DNA from: Singulisphaera sp. GP187
Lineage (GTDB): Bacteria; Planctomycetota; Planctomycetia; Gemmatales; Gemmataceae
NCBI GenBank assembly: GCA_945905925.1
Contig: CAMDQN010000003.1
Coordinates: 34,705 to 98,704 of the forward strand
Direction of reading: 5' to 3'
DNA: 64,000 nucleotides
The notes below the pieces were generated by a model, which had not been told where the DNA came from, did not search any database, and worked only from the letters and a program-made list of their open reading frames with translations. The position numbers and the translations under genes were made by a program. Positions 1-8,534 of the stretch are shown here, in pieces. The first letter of the stretch is position 1; the number at the start of each line of letters is the position of its first letter.

Positions 1-1102
1 TGAGTCGGTCGAGATTCGGTAGGCTCAGGTTGAAGCCGACGCTTTCGGGCAGTACCAGCCCGTGTAACCTGCGGTCTTCGGGCACGAGCAGAATGCCCGC
101 GTTGATTGCGTCCCGCGGCGAGCGGACGCGGAGCGATTCGTTGTTGAGCAGAAGCCCCCCCGCGACGAGCGCGCGCACGCCGAAGACCGCTTCGGACAAC
201 TCCGTGCGACCGGCGCCGACCAGCCCGGCCATCCCGAGAATCTCGCCGGCGCGCACCTCGAAGCTCGCGGGCGTTTCTGGGCCCCGCGCGTAGCGCACGT
301 CGCGAACACTCAGCACCGCGGCGCCGCCGGTGCCGGTGCGGTGGACCTTCGGGTAGAACTGTTTCAGGTCGCGCCCGACCATGAGCCGCACCATGTTGTC
401 GTGCGTGATCTCGGTTTTCGCGAGTTCGCCCGCGTTCTTGCCGTCGCGCAGCACGGTCACGCGATCCGCGACGCGTTTCACTTCGGCGAGGCGGTGCGAG
501 ATGTACAGCACCGACACGTCATCGGCCTTCAGCGCATCGATGACCTTGTAGAGTTGTTCGGTTTCCTTCTGCGTGAGGCTCGACGTGGGTTCGTCCATGA
601 TGAGAACGCGAACCTGCGTTCCGAGCGCACGGGCGATTTCGACGAGCTGCTTCTCGCCTGGTGGGAGGCCTTCCACGCGAACGTTCGCGCGGTCTTCCGA
701 TAACCCCACGCGGGCGAGCAGCGCCACGGCACGCTCGCTCATCGCGCGGCGGTCGAGCGTGCGAAGAACCCCGCCGCGAGTGAGTTCGCGGCCGAGAAAC
801 AGGTTGTCGGTTACCGTCAGGTTTTCGGCGAGGTTGAGTTCTTGGTGGATGAGCGTGACGCCCGCGGCGATGGCTTCCGCCGGGCCGGGGAAGCGGATCA
901 GTTCGCCGTTGAGGAGCACTTCGCCGGCATCCGGTGTGTAGACGCCCGCGACGATCTTCATGAGCGTGGACTTGCCGGCGCCGTTCTCGCCCACGACCGC
1001 GAGTACCTCGCCGGGCGCCAGTGTGAGCGAAACGCCGTCAAGTGCCAGCACCCCGGGGAACTGCTTGCGGGCGCTGGTGATCGCGAGTCGCGGGGTGGGC
1101 AT
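1..1102 (-). CDS. Sugar ABC transporter ATP-binding protein (RbsA/MglA-like), C-terminus beyond window edge
   Basis: Reverse-strand translation from ATG at 1102: MPTPRLAITSARKQFPGVLALDGVSLTLAPGEVLAVVGENGAGKSTLMKIVAG (Walker A), LPPGEKQLVEIARAL (signature) and VLIMDEPTSSL (Walker B), followed by the start of a second ABC domain. Confidence 0.9.
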   Translation of the reverse strand, partial: MPTPRLAITSARKQFPGVLALDGVSLTLAPGEVLAVVGENGAGKSTLMKIVAGVYTPDAGEVLLNGELIRFPGPAEAIAAGVTLIHQELNLAENLTVTDNLFLGRELTRGGVLRTLDRRAMSERAVALLARVGLSEDRANVRVEGLPPGEKQLVEIARALGTQVRVLIMDEPTSSLTQKETEQLYKVIDALKADDVSVLYISHRLAEVKRVADRVTVLRDGKNAGELAKTEITHDNMVRLMVGRDLKQFYPKVHRTGTGGAAVLSVRDVRYARGPETPASFEVRAGEILGMAGLVGAGRTELSEAVFGVRALVAGGLLLNNESLRVRSPRDAINAGILLVPEDRRLHGLVLPESVGFNLSLPNLDRL

Positions 1103-1110
1103 GGGAGAGT

Positions 1111-1204
1111 TTCGTAGGGTGGACAAGGCTTTGCGCCGTCCCACGTCTTCTCGTTGGCGCGGCGGAAACGTGGGACGGCGCAAAGCCTTGTCCCACCCTA
1201 CGAA
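1111..1204. repeat. Long inverted repeat (family A), arms TTCGTAGGGTGGACAAGGCTTTGCGCCGTCCCACGT / ACGTGGGACGGCGCAAAGCCTTGTCCCACCCTACGAA
   Basis: Near-perfect ~35-nt inverted arms around a ~20-nt loop, in the gap between the ABC ATPase and the binding protein. Confidence 0.85.
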
Positions 1205-1208
1205 CAAT

Positions 1209-2276
1209 CTACTTCTTCTTGCCCGCCTCGATTTTGGCCCGGAGGTCGGCCTCGAAGTCGGCCACTTTTGGCCCGGCCGCGGTGCCGTCGCCGTCCTTGG
1301 TGACCACCCGGTAAGCGATCGGTTTGAGGTCGTAGTTCTTCGTCGCGAGTGCCTTCACCGACTCGTACCCATACGCGAACGGGTCTTGCACCACGGTTGC
1401 CTCGATCTCGCCTGCGGCGATCCCCTTCAGCGTCTCCCAATCTTCATCGAAACCGATGATCTTGATTTCCTTTGCCATCGACTTCGCTTTCGCGTCGTTG
1501 AGGATCGCGGGCGGGTTGTACGCGTACAGGCCGACCATGCACAGGTTCGGCATCCCCTTGACGCGGGCCAGCACCGCGCCGGCGGTCTTCTGGGCGTTGT
1601 CCGGCCCGCCGTCTTCCTTCGCGGCGCCGTCCACGAGGTGGTACTTGCCGTAGGTCTTCACGTCGAGGTCCGCCTTCTGCGGGTGCTTGCCCGACGCGCC
1701 CTTCGCGTCCTTCTCGCCCGCGAGTTCGTCGAGCACGCCCTGCACGCGCGCCTTACCGTTAGCCGACTTCGTACTGCCGATGAAGATTGCGACCGTGCCG
1801 CCGTCGGGCAGCACCTTCTTCACCAGCCGGCCGGCGGCCTTCCCGCCCTCGTAGTTGTCGATGCCGATGTAGCACTTGCGGCCGGTCTTGTCGGCGTCGT
1901 TGTCCATCGCGATGAGCGGCACCTTCTTGCCGATGCGCGTCAGGTCCTCGGTCTGCCCGTCCGGGTCGATGACGCTGACCGCGATGCCGTCCAGACCCTG
2001 CTTCGCCCAGGCCTCGACGATCTCCATCTGCACCTTCGCGTCGAACGCTTTTTCGGGCTGGCGGAACTGAAGATCGACGTTGTGTTCCGCAGCGGCCTTA
2101 TTCGCGCCGGCCTCGCAGATACTCCAGAAGTCGGCGGTGCAGTTGGTGACGACGCCAATCTTGATCTTGCCGGCCGCAGCGGGGTCTTTCTTGCCGCACG
2201 CCGGAACACACGCGACCACGACCGCGAGGGCCGCGACAACGGAAATGCGAAGGAACACGGACACGGTGGCACCCAT
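1209..2276 (-). CDS. Sugar ABC transporter substrate-binding lipoprotein (RbsB-like, periplasmic binding protein type 1)
   Basis: MGATVSVFLRISVVAALAVVVACVPACGKKD (lipobox-like signal), then KIKIGVVTNCTADFWSICEAGANKAAAEHNVDLQF...QGLDGIAVSVIDPDG...VPLIAMDNDAD. Adjacent to the transporter ATPase. Confidence 0.88.
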   Translation of the reverse strand: MGATVSVFLRISVVAALAVVVACVPACGKKDPAAAGKIKIGVVTNCTADFWSICEAGANKAAAEHNVDLQFRQPEKAFDAKVQMEIVEAWAKQGLDGIAVSVIDPDGQTEDLTRIGKKVPLIAMDNDADKTGRKCYIGIDNYEGGKAAGRLVKKVLPDGGTVAIFIGSTKSANGKARVQGVLDELAGEKDAKGASGKHPQKADLDVKTYGKYHLVDGAAKEDGGPDNAQKTAGAVLARVKGMPNLCMVGLYAYNPPAILNDAKAKSMAKEIKIIGFDEDWETLKGIAAGEIEATVVQDPFAYGYESVKALATKNYDLKPIAYRVVTKDGDGTAAGPKVADFEADLRAKIEAGKKK

Positions 2277-2784
2277 TTCGAGGGAGAGTGACGGATTTCG
2301 TAAAGGGTGTTTACAAACTACCGGGCACGCGCGAAGTGGCAAGCGCGAACAACGCGAAGAAAACCTACCCCTAAAGAGAAGGGAAGTGGCGTTCGCTCCG
2401 CCGCGAATCAAGACGACGAGGACGCCCGCGATGAGACCAGAAACACTCGCCGTGCTGGCCAAAACCAGACAGGCTCCGACCGCGTTGGCTTCCGGGGCGG
2501 TTGAGATAATTGAGAGTTTGAGCCATGAGAACGAGAGCGAGTGCCCTGATGCCACCTGCACACAGCGCAATTGCCATCGCCCAGAACGCCGCGACCACAG
2601 CGCCGTGCCAGGGACGTTTCACGGCCGCGTCGAGTTCCGGTTCGGTTGTTGCGAATGACGTGGTTCCCTCGGGGCCAGTCCCAGACAGGAATATTCTCTC
2701 ACTGCGAAAGAAAAGAAGCGTGAGACCGTACCGCGCGTCCGGTTGCAGTTGATGACACCGCGGCGCGAGAACTGTTTCGCGCGG

Positions 2785-3486
2785 TTACTTCTGCCAGACT
2801 GGTGCCGGGGCCGAACTGCTCATCTGCTTGCGGATCTTCTCGCCGCGGTCGGACTGCTTCAACAGAGGTTCCACGCGGTCCAAATCGGCCGGGTCGAAGC
2901 CAGCACCCTTCAACAACTCGCGCGCAGTCTTGTCCGCGTCGATCGCGTCCACGCCCGCGTTGCCGCGCGGGTAGCGATTCTCGTGCATCGCGAGTTCCGC
3001 TTGACGGCCGGGATCGACCGGCGTGCCGCCGCCCAGCACCGGACCGCCACCGTGACCCGAGTCCTTGATCGGGTCCACGTCGCGCCCCAATCCCTTCGCC
3101 GCGCGCTTCTCGGCCACCATCTGACCCAACTCCGCACACAGCACCGCCGCGAGTTCAGCTTCCGTCTTGCATTTGTTCACTAGGCCTTCGCTGATGTACA
3201 GCTCCGCCGTGCCGCGGTGGAACAACACCGACTCTTTCACGCCTACCGTGAAGATGAGTGGTTCGATGCCCGTGAACGTGTTCTGCACGATGATCTTCCG
3301 GCTGAGCACTTCAACGCGCTCCGCAACCGGCAGCGACGGTTTCGGCGGGTTCTTCGGGTCGAAACTGCGCGGCTCGTCATCCCAGCCGAGTGTCTTCGAC
3401 AGGGACCACTCGCCGTCGTGGGTACACCCGGTCGAAAGCAGAAGCGCGAGACCCGCGACCGACGCGGCGAGACGGTTCATGCCCAT
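2785..3486 (-). CDS. Lipoprotein resembling an M48-type metallopeptidase with a degenerate active site
   Basis: MNRLAASVAGLALLLSTGCTHDG lipoprotein signal; TEAELAAVLCAELGQMVAEKRA aligns by eye to the M48 ELAAVLAHEIGH helix but lacks HExxH. Confidence 0.6.
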   Translation of the reverse strand: MGMNRLAASVAGLALLLSTGCTHDGEWSLSKTLGWDDEPRSFDPKNPPKPSLPVAERVEVLSRKIIVQNTFTGIEPLIFTVGVKESVLFHRGTAELYISEGLVNKCKTEAELAAVLCAELGQMVAEKRAAKGLGRDVDPIKDSGHGGGPVLGGGTPVDPGRQAELAMHENRYPRGNAGVDAIDADKTARELLKGAGFDPADLDRVEPLLKQSDRGEKIRKQMSSSAPAPVWQK

Positions 3487-3643
3487 ACCCCGTGAGGAAT
3501 TGGATGCCGAGATAGCGGACGCGGGAAATGGTGTCGAGAGCGGATTCGCGTTGCGTTGCCCAGTTTTCCACAACGCCATTGCAGAGTGCGCCGTCGCGTG
3601 GTTCAGTAATGAAGGAAACACTCTTGGTGGCAAAGGTGGCAAC

Positions 3644-5695
3644 ATGCCGAAGACGAAGAACACCGACACGACGGCATGGACGAAGCAGTACGTCGAGTCT
3701 CTGGCGCCGGACGAAGCTTCGCTCCCGGCCGCGCGGAAGGTGCTCAAGAAGGGCGGGTTCGGCACGGTCGAACCCACCACGGACAACCGCGGGTGGTGGG
3801 TCGTGTGCCGCGGTCTCACCGACGTTTACCAGGTGTCCGTGCGACGGAACGGCGACGTTTTCGATTGCGAATGCACCTGCCCCAGTTACAAGAATCCGTG
3901 CAAACACGCGCTCGCGCTCTTGATCTATCTGGTCGATCACCCGGAGTTGCGCTCGGAAGCAGAGCCGCCCAAGACGGCCGCGAGCGATTTCGATGCACTC
4001 CTGCGCGCCGTGTTCGCGAACCCTGATGAAGACACCCCACGACTCGTGTTCGCGGACTTCCTCGAAGAGAACGATCAACCCGACCGCGCCGCGCTCATCC
4101 GTTACCAGTGCGAGCAGTATCGCCTCAAGCCGAGCGAGAAGCGGCACAAGGAACTAACGAAACTGCTCAAGCCACTGACCGCAAAGTTCCGCAAGCAGAT
4201 CGAGCCGCTGCCGGAACGCGCGACTTACGAACTCCGTCGCGGGTTTCTCCGGTTGAACGCGGACCCGTCGTCTTTCCGCGACTTCGGCTCGCTGCCCGCG
4301 CGGCTCGCGGGCTTGTTCCGCAACGGATGGGTCGAGAACATGAAGATGGACTACTCCTACGCCGCTTTCGACGCGGACCTCGCTCCGCTGCTGACGAACA
4401 TCGGCGAACTGGACGTGTCGCGGTTCCGCCTTCCAGAAGAGGTGCTGTTCCGGCTCGTGGCGGACACCGCTGAATCGCGCGAAACGGGCCGGCTCGCGCG
4501 CGTGAAGGTTCACAGCCGTGTCCGCAAGGTGTTCGACGATCTGGTGCAGGCGCAGCGCGGAGAGTCGGTGCCGCCCACGGGCGAACTGGAGGAACGCAAC
4601 TACATGAACCTTACGCCGCGGGTGTTGGAAGTGCTGGCGCGGGCAGGGCGTCTGAGCCGGGCGCCGCGCCTCTCGCTTGGTAGCGGCGCGATGCTGGGCG
4701 ATGCGGACATCCCCACGCTGCTCGCGGCCGACCTGAGCGACCTCCGCGTCCTCCGTCTGGATGTATGGTCACTGTCGCGTGCGGGTGTCGCGGCGCTCGC
4801 GAACAGCCCGGTGCTGTCGCAACTCAAGACGCTCGAAATCGAAGCCGCTAACATTGGCGGGGCCGCCGTCGCTGCGCTGTCGCGGGCCACCGGGCTGCGT
4901 TCGCTCGAATCGCTGCGGATGCTGGACTGCGGCTTGACTGACGCCGACGCGGAGATGCTCGCGAAGTCGAAGAGTTTCGCGAACCTCGTCCACCTCGACC
5001 TGACCATGAACCCGATTACCGCACGCGGCGCGGCCGCGATCTTCGCCGCGAAGAACTTCCCGAAATTGACGGGTCTTAGTCTGTACGACACAGAGATCGA
5101 GGAAGCGGAATGCCTCCCGCTTGTGCTCGACGCGCCCGACCGGGAACAACTCATGGGCGCGTTCACGCAGTGGAACGTGAGCCGCGCGATCGGCAGAGAG
5201 GTGATCGTCGGTGTCACGGGCCGCGGAAACGACACCGGCTCGCTGTTCGATGGACTGAAAGCGTGTACCGGCGCGAAACGCGTGACGCAGTTCGCCGCGA
5301 TGCGTGCGGGCATCGGTGCCGCGGAACTGCCTGACCTCGCGGTCGGCTTCGACCCTGCGAAACTCTGGTCGCTGGATCTCGGGAGCAACCCGCTTCGCAA
5401 TGACGGGGCCGCTGCGCTCGCGACTGCGTTCGCGCGATTCAAGTTACGCGAGTTGAAACTGTCCGCGTGCCGCGTCCAGTCGGCCGGTGTCGCCGCATTG
5501 CTCGGCGCCGCGTTCGTGAACACGCTGCGTGTGTTCGACCTGTCGGGCAACAACATCGGCATGGCGGGCGTGTCGGCGCTGCTGAAAGCGGAGGTGCCGC
5601 CGGAACTGCGCGAGTTGGTGTTGACCGGCTGCCGGCTCGCCGACGCGGACAAGGCACGCCTCAAGGCGAAGTATGGCGAGAAGTTGAAGGTGTGA
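3644..5695 (+). CDS. SWIM zinc-finger / TIGR02996-like domain / leucine-rich-repeat protein
   Basis: CECTCPSYKNPCKHALALL matches CxCx(n)CxH (SWIM). FDALLRAVFANPDEDTPRLVFADFLEENDQPDRAALIRYQCE resembles the TIGR02996 repeat-companion domain. Multiple LRR-like units follow (LRVLRLDVWSLSRAGVAALANSPVLSQLKTLEI...). Confidence 0.8.
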   Translation: MPKTKNTDTTAWTKQYVESLAPDEASLPAARKVLKKGGFGTVEPTTDNRGWWVVCRGLTDVYQVSVRRNGDVFDCECTCPSYKNPCKHALALLIYLVDHPELRSEAEPPKTAASDFDALLRAVFANPDEDTPRLVFADFLEENDQPDRAALIRYQCEQYRLKPSEKRHKELTKLLKPLTAKFRKQIEPLPERATYELRRGFLRLNADPSSFRDFGSLPARLAGLFRNGWVENMKMDYSYAAFDADLAPLLTNIGELDVSRFRLPEEVLFRLVADTAESRETGRLARVKVHSRVRKVFDDLVQAQRGESVPPTGELEERNYMNLTPRVLEVLARAGRLSRAPRLSLGSGAMLGDADIPTLLAADLSDLRVLRLDVWSLSRAGVAALANSPVLSQLKTLEIEAANIGGAAVAALSRATGLRSLESLRMLDCGLTDADAEMLAKSKSFANLVHLDLTMNPITARGAAAIFAAKNFPKLTGLSLYDTEIEEAECLPLVLDAPDREQLMGAFTQWNVSRAIGREVIVGVTGRGNDTGSLFDGLKACTGAKRVTQFAAMRAGIGAAELPDLAVGFDPAKLWSLDLGSNPLRNDGAAALATAFARFKLRELKLSACRVQSAGVAALLGAAFVNTLRVFDLSGNNIGMAGVSALLKAEVPPELRELVLTGCRLADADKARLKAKYGEKLKV

Positions 5696-5798
5696 GGCGC
5701 GACCTCACGCCCCACCTTTGCCGCGCCCGGCTCGCGTCCGTAAATCATCTCGTGCACACACGCCGCGACGCGGCAATCACTCCCCACAACGGACGACA

Positions 5799-8501
5799 AT
5801 GAGCGCGAAGCACGTTTACTTCTTCGGCGGCAAGACGGCGGAAGACACCGGCATTGATGCGAAGGGCCAGAAAGAGTTGCTCGGCGGAAAAGGTGCTAAC
5901 CTCGCCGAGATGTGTCGCATCGGAATCCCGGTGCCGCCCGGCTTCACCATCACGACCGAAGTCTGCGCCGCCTACTACGAACAGGGCAAGAAGATCCCGG
6001 ACGCGGCCATCCCCGCCATCGAGGACGCGCTCAAGAAGGTCGAGGCCGCGTTCGGCGGGAAGAAGCTCGGCGACCCCGCAGACCCGCTCCTCGTGTCCGT
6101 GCGCTCCGGCGCCGCGCTCTCCATGCCCGGCATGATGAACACCATCCTCAACCTCGGTCTCACCGACGCGAGCGTTGAAGGGCTGGCCAAGAAGACCGGT
6201 AACCCGCGGTTCGCTTACGACAGCTACCGCCGGCTCATTGACATGTTTGGCTCCACCGCGATGGGCGTCGAACATGCCGAGTTCGAGCACGAACTCCACT
6301 CGATGAAGGAGGCGAAGAGCGTCAAACTCGACACCGACCTGAGCGCCGACGACCTCAAGGAACTCGTGAAGCGGTACAAGGCCGTTTACAAGAAGCACGT
6401 CAAGGACGACTTCCCACAAGACCCGAAGAAGCAGTTGTTCCTCGCGGTCAACGCGGTGTTCAACTCGTGGAACGGGAACAAGGCCATCGAGTACCGCCGC
6501 ATCGAGCGAATCAGCGGGCTGAAAGGCACCGCGGTGAACGTGCAGGCAATGGTTTTCGGCAACATGGGATCCGGCTCCGGCACCGGGGTCGCGTTCACAC
6601 GCGACCCGAACACCGGTGAGAACGTCTTCTACGGCGACTACCTCATCAACGCGCAGGGCGAAGACGTGGTCGCGGGCATCCGCACCCCGGAACCGATCGC
6701 GCAGTTGAACGACGAGATGCCGAAAGTGTACGAGCAGTTGGTGGGCATCCGCGCGGCGCTGGAGAAACACTACAAGGAGATGCAGGACATTGAATTTACT
6801 GTACAGGAGGGCGTCCTGTACATGCTGCAAACGCGCAGCGGCAAACGGACGGGAACCGCGGCGGTGCGCATCGCGGTCGAGATGGTGAAGGAGAAGCTCA
6901 TCGACGAAACGACCGCGATCAAGCGCGTCGCACCGGACTCGCTCAACCACCTGCTCCAACCGCAGCTCGACCCGAAGTCGAAGGTGGAAGTGGTGGCGAA
7001 GGGCATCGCGGCCAGCCCCGGCGGCGCGTCGGGCATCGTCCTCCTGTCGGCCGAAGCGGTAGTCGAACACGCCGCGAAGCACCCGAACGATCACATCATG
7101 CTGGTTCGCAAAGAAACGTCGCCGGAAGACGTGGCCGGGATGCACCTCGCGCGCGGCATTCTCACCAGCACCGGTGGCAAGGCAAGCCATGCGGCCGTAG
7201 TCGCACGCGGTTGGGGCAAGCCTTGCGTCGTCGGCTGCGGCGACATGAAGATCGATGAGGCATCCCAGACGATCAACATCTCCGGCAAGACCGTGAAGGC
7301 CGGCGAGTTCCTCACCATCAACGGCACCACCGGCGACGTGATGATTGGTAAGGTGCCCACGATTGCGCCAAGCATGACTGGCGACTTCGCCGCGCTGATG
7401 ACGTGGGCCGACAAGGTGCGAAAACTGAAGATCCGTACCAACGCCGACACGCCCGCGGACACCGCGAAGGCCCGCGAGTTCGGGGCCGAAGGCATTGGCC
7501 TCTGCCGCACCGAACACATGTTCTTCACTGGTGCGGACGAGGCCGAGAAGAAGGCCCGCATCTCGTCCATCCGCGAAGTGATCCTGGCTGAAACGCCTGA
7601 GGCTCGTGCGACCGGACTCGCAAAGGTGCTGGTGTTCCAGAAGAAGGACTTCATCGGCATCTTCGCCGCGATGGACGGCTACCCGGTGACCATCCGGCTG
7701 CTCGACCCGCCGCTGCACGAGTTCCTCCCGCACGACGACAACCCGTCCGGTCAGGCGGACGTGGCGCGCGACCTCGGCGTCACGGTCGCGAAGGTGCGAG
7801 AGCGCAGCGGCGAGTTGCACGAGATGAACCCGATGATGGGGTTCCGCGGGTGCCGGCTCCCGATCGTGTACCCCGAGATCGGCGACATGCAGGTGCGCGC
7901 GATCATCGAGGCCGTGATCGAGGTGAAGAAGCAAGGCAAGAGCGTGCTGCCCGAAATCATGATTCCGCTCATCGGCACCGCGGACGAACTCATCATCCTG
8001 AAGAAGCGCGCGATCCAGGTGGCCGAAGAAACCATGGCGAAGGCCGGGGTGAAGTTCGAGTATCAGGTGGGCACGATGATCGAACTGCCGCGGGCCGCGC
8101 TGATGGCCGGGCCGATCGCGGAGGAAGCCGAGTTCTTCTCGTTCGGGACCAACGACCTCACGCAAATGACCTTCGGGGTGAGCCGCGACGACATGAACGG
8201 GTTCCGCAACGCGTATCTGAAAGAGAAGATCTGGGCGGTGGACCCATTCGAGTCGATCGACCAGGCCGGCGTTGGTCAACTCATCGACCTGGCCATCAAG
8301 AACGGCCGCGCCGCACGCAAGGCAAAGCACAACCAGCACCTGAAGATCGGCATCTGCGGCGAGCACGGTGGCGACCCTGACAGCGTGGTGTTCTTCCACA
8401 AGGTCGGGATGGACTACGTGAGCTGCTCGCCGTTCCGCGTGCCGATCGCGCGGCTGGCTGCGGCGCAAGCCGCGCTCGGCGAAACCGCACGCGACAAGTA
8501 G
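5799..8501 (+). CDS. ppdK: Pyruvate, phosphate dikinase
   Basis: KHVYFFGGKTAEDTG...LLGGKGANLAEMCRIGIPVPPGFTITTE; GGKASHAAVVARGWGKPCVVGC (phospho-His); GEHGGDPDSVVFFHKVGMDYVSCSPFRVPIARLAAAQA. Confidence 0.97.
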   Translation: MSAKHVYFFGGKTAEDTGIDAKGQKELLGGKGANLAEMCRIGIPVPPGFTITTEVCAAYYEQGKKIPDAAIPAIEDALKKVEAAFGGKKLGDPADPLLVSVRSGAALSMPGMMNTILNLGLTDASVEGLAKKTGNPRFAYDSYRRLIDMFGSTAMGVEHAEFEHELHSMKEAKSVKLDTDLSADDLKELVKRYKAVYKKHVKDDFPQDPKKQLFLAVNAVFNSWNGNKAIEYRRIERISGLKGTAVNVQAMVFGNMGSGSGTGVAFTRDPNTGENVFYGDYLINAQGEDVVAGIRTPEPIAQLNDEMPKVYEQLVGIRAALEKHYKEMQDIEFTVQEGVLYMLQTRSGKRTGTAAVRIAVEMVKEKLIDETTAIKRVAPDSLNHLLQPQLDPKSKVEVVAKGIAASPGGASGIVLLSAEAVVEHAAKHPNDHIMLVRKETSPEDVAGMHLARGILTSTGGKASHAAVVARGWGKPCVVGCGDMKIDEASQTINISGKTVKAGEFLTINGTTGDVMIGKVPTIAPSMTGDFAALMTWADKVRKLKIRTNADTPADTAKAREFGAEGIGLCRTEHMFFTGADEAEKKARISSIREVILAETPEARATGLAKVLVFQKKDFIGIFAAMDGYPVTIRLLDPPLHEFLPHDDNPSGQADVARDLGVTVAKVRERSGELHEMNPMMGFRGCRLPIVYPEIGDMQVRAIIEAVIEVKKQGKSVLPEIMIPLIGTADELIILKKRAIQVAEETMAKAGVKFEYQVGTMIELPRAALMAGPIAEEAEFFSFGTNDLTQMTFGVSRDDMNGFRNAYLKEKIWAVDPFESIDQAGVGQLIDLAIKNGRAARKAKHNQHLKIGICGEHGGDPDSVVFFHKVGMDYVSCSPFRVPIARLAAAQAALGETARDK

Positions 8502-8534
8502 CTCTACGTTTTGATCTCCCACGAGGTGGGCGAA

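Noticed and set aside
960-2291. 443-aa plus-strand ORF across the ABC transporter genes
   Set aside because: Antisense to the binding protein and crosses the inverted repeat; no family features.
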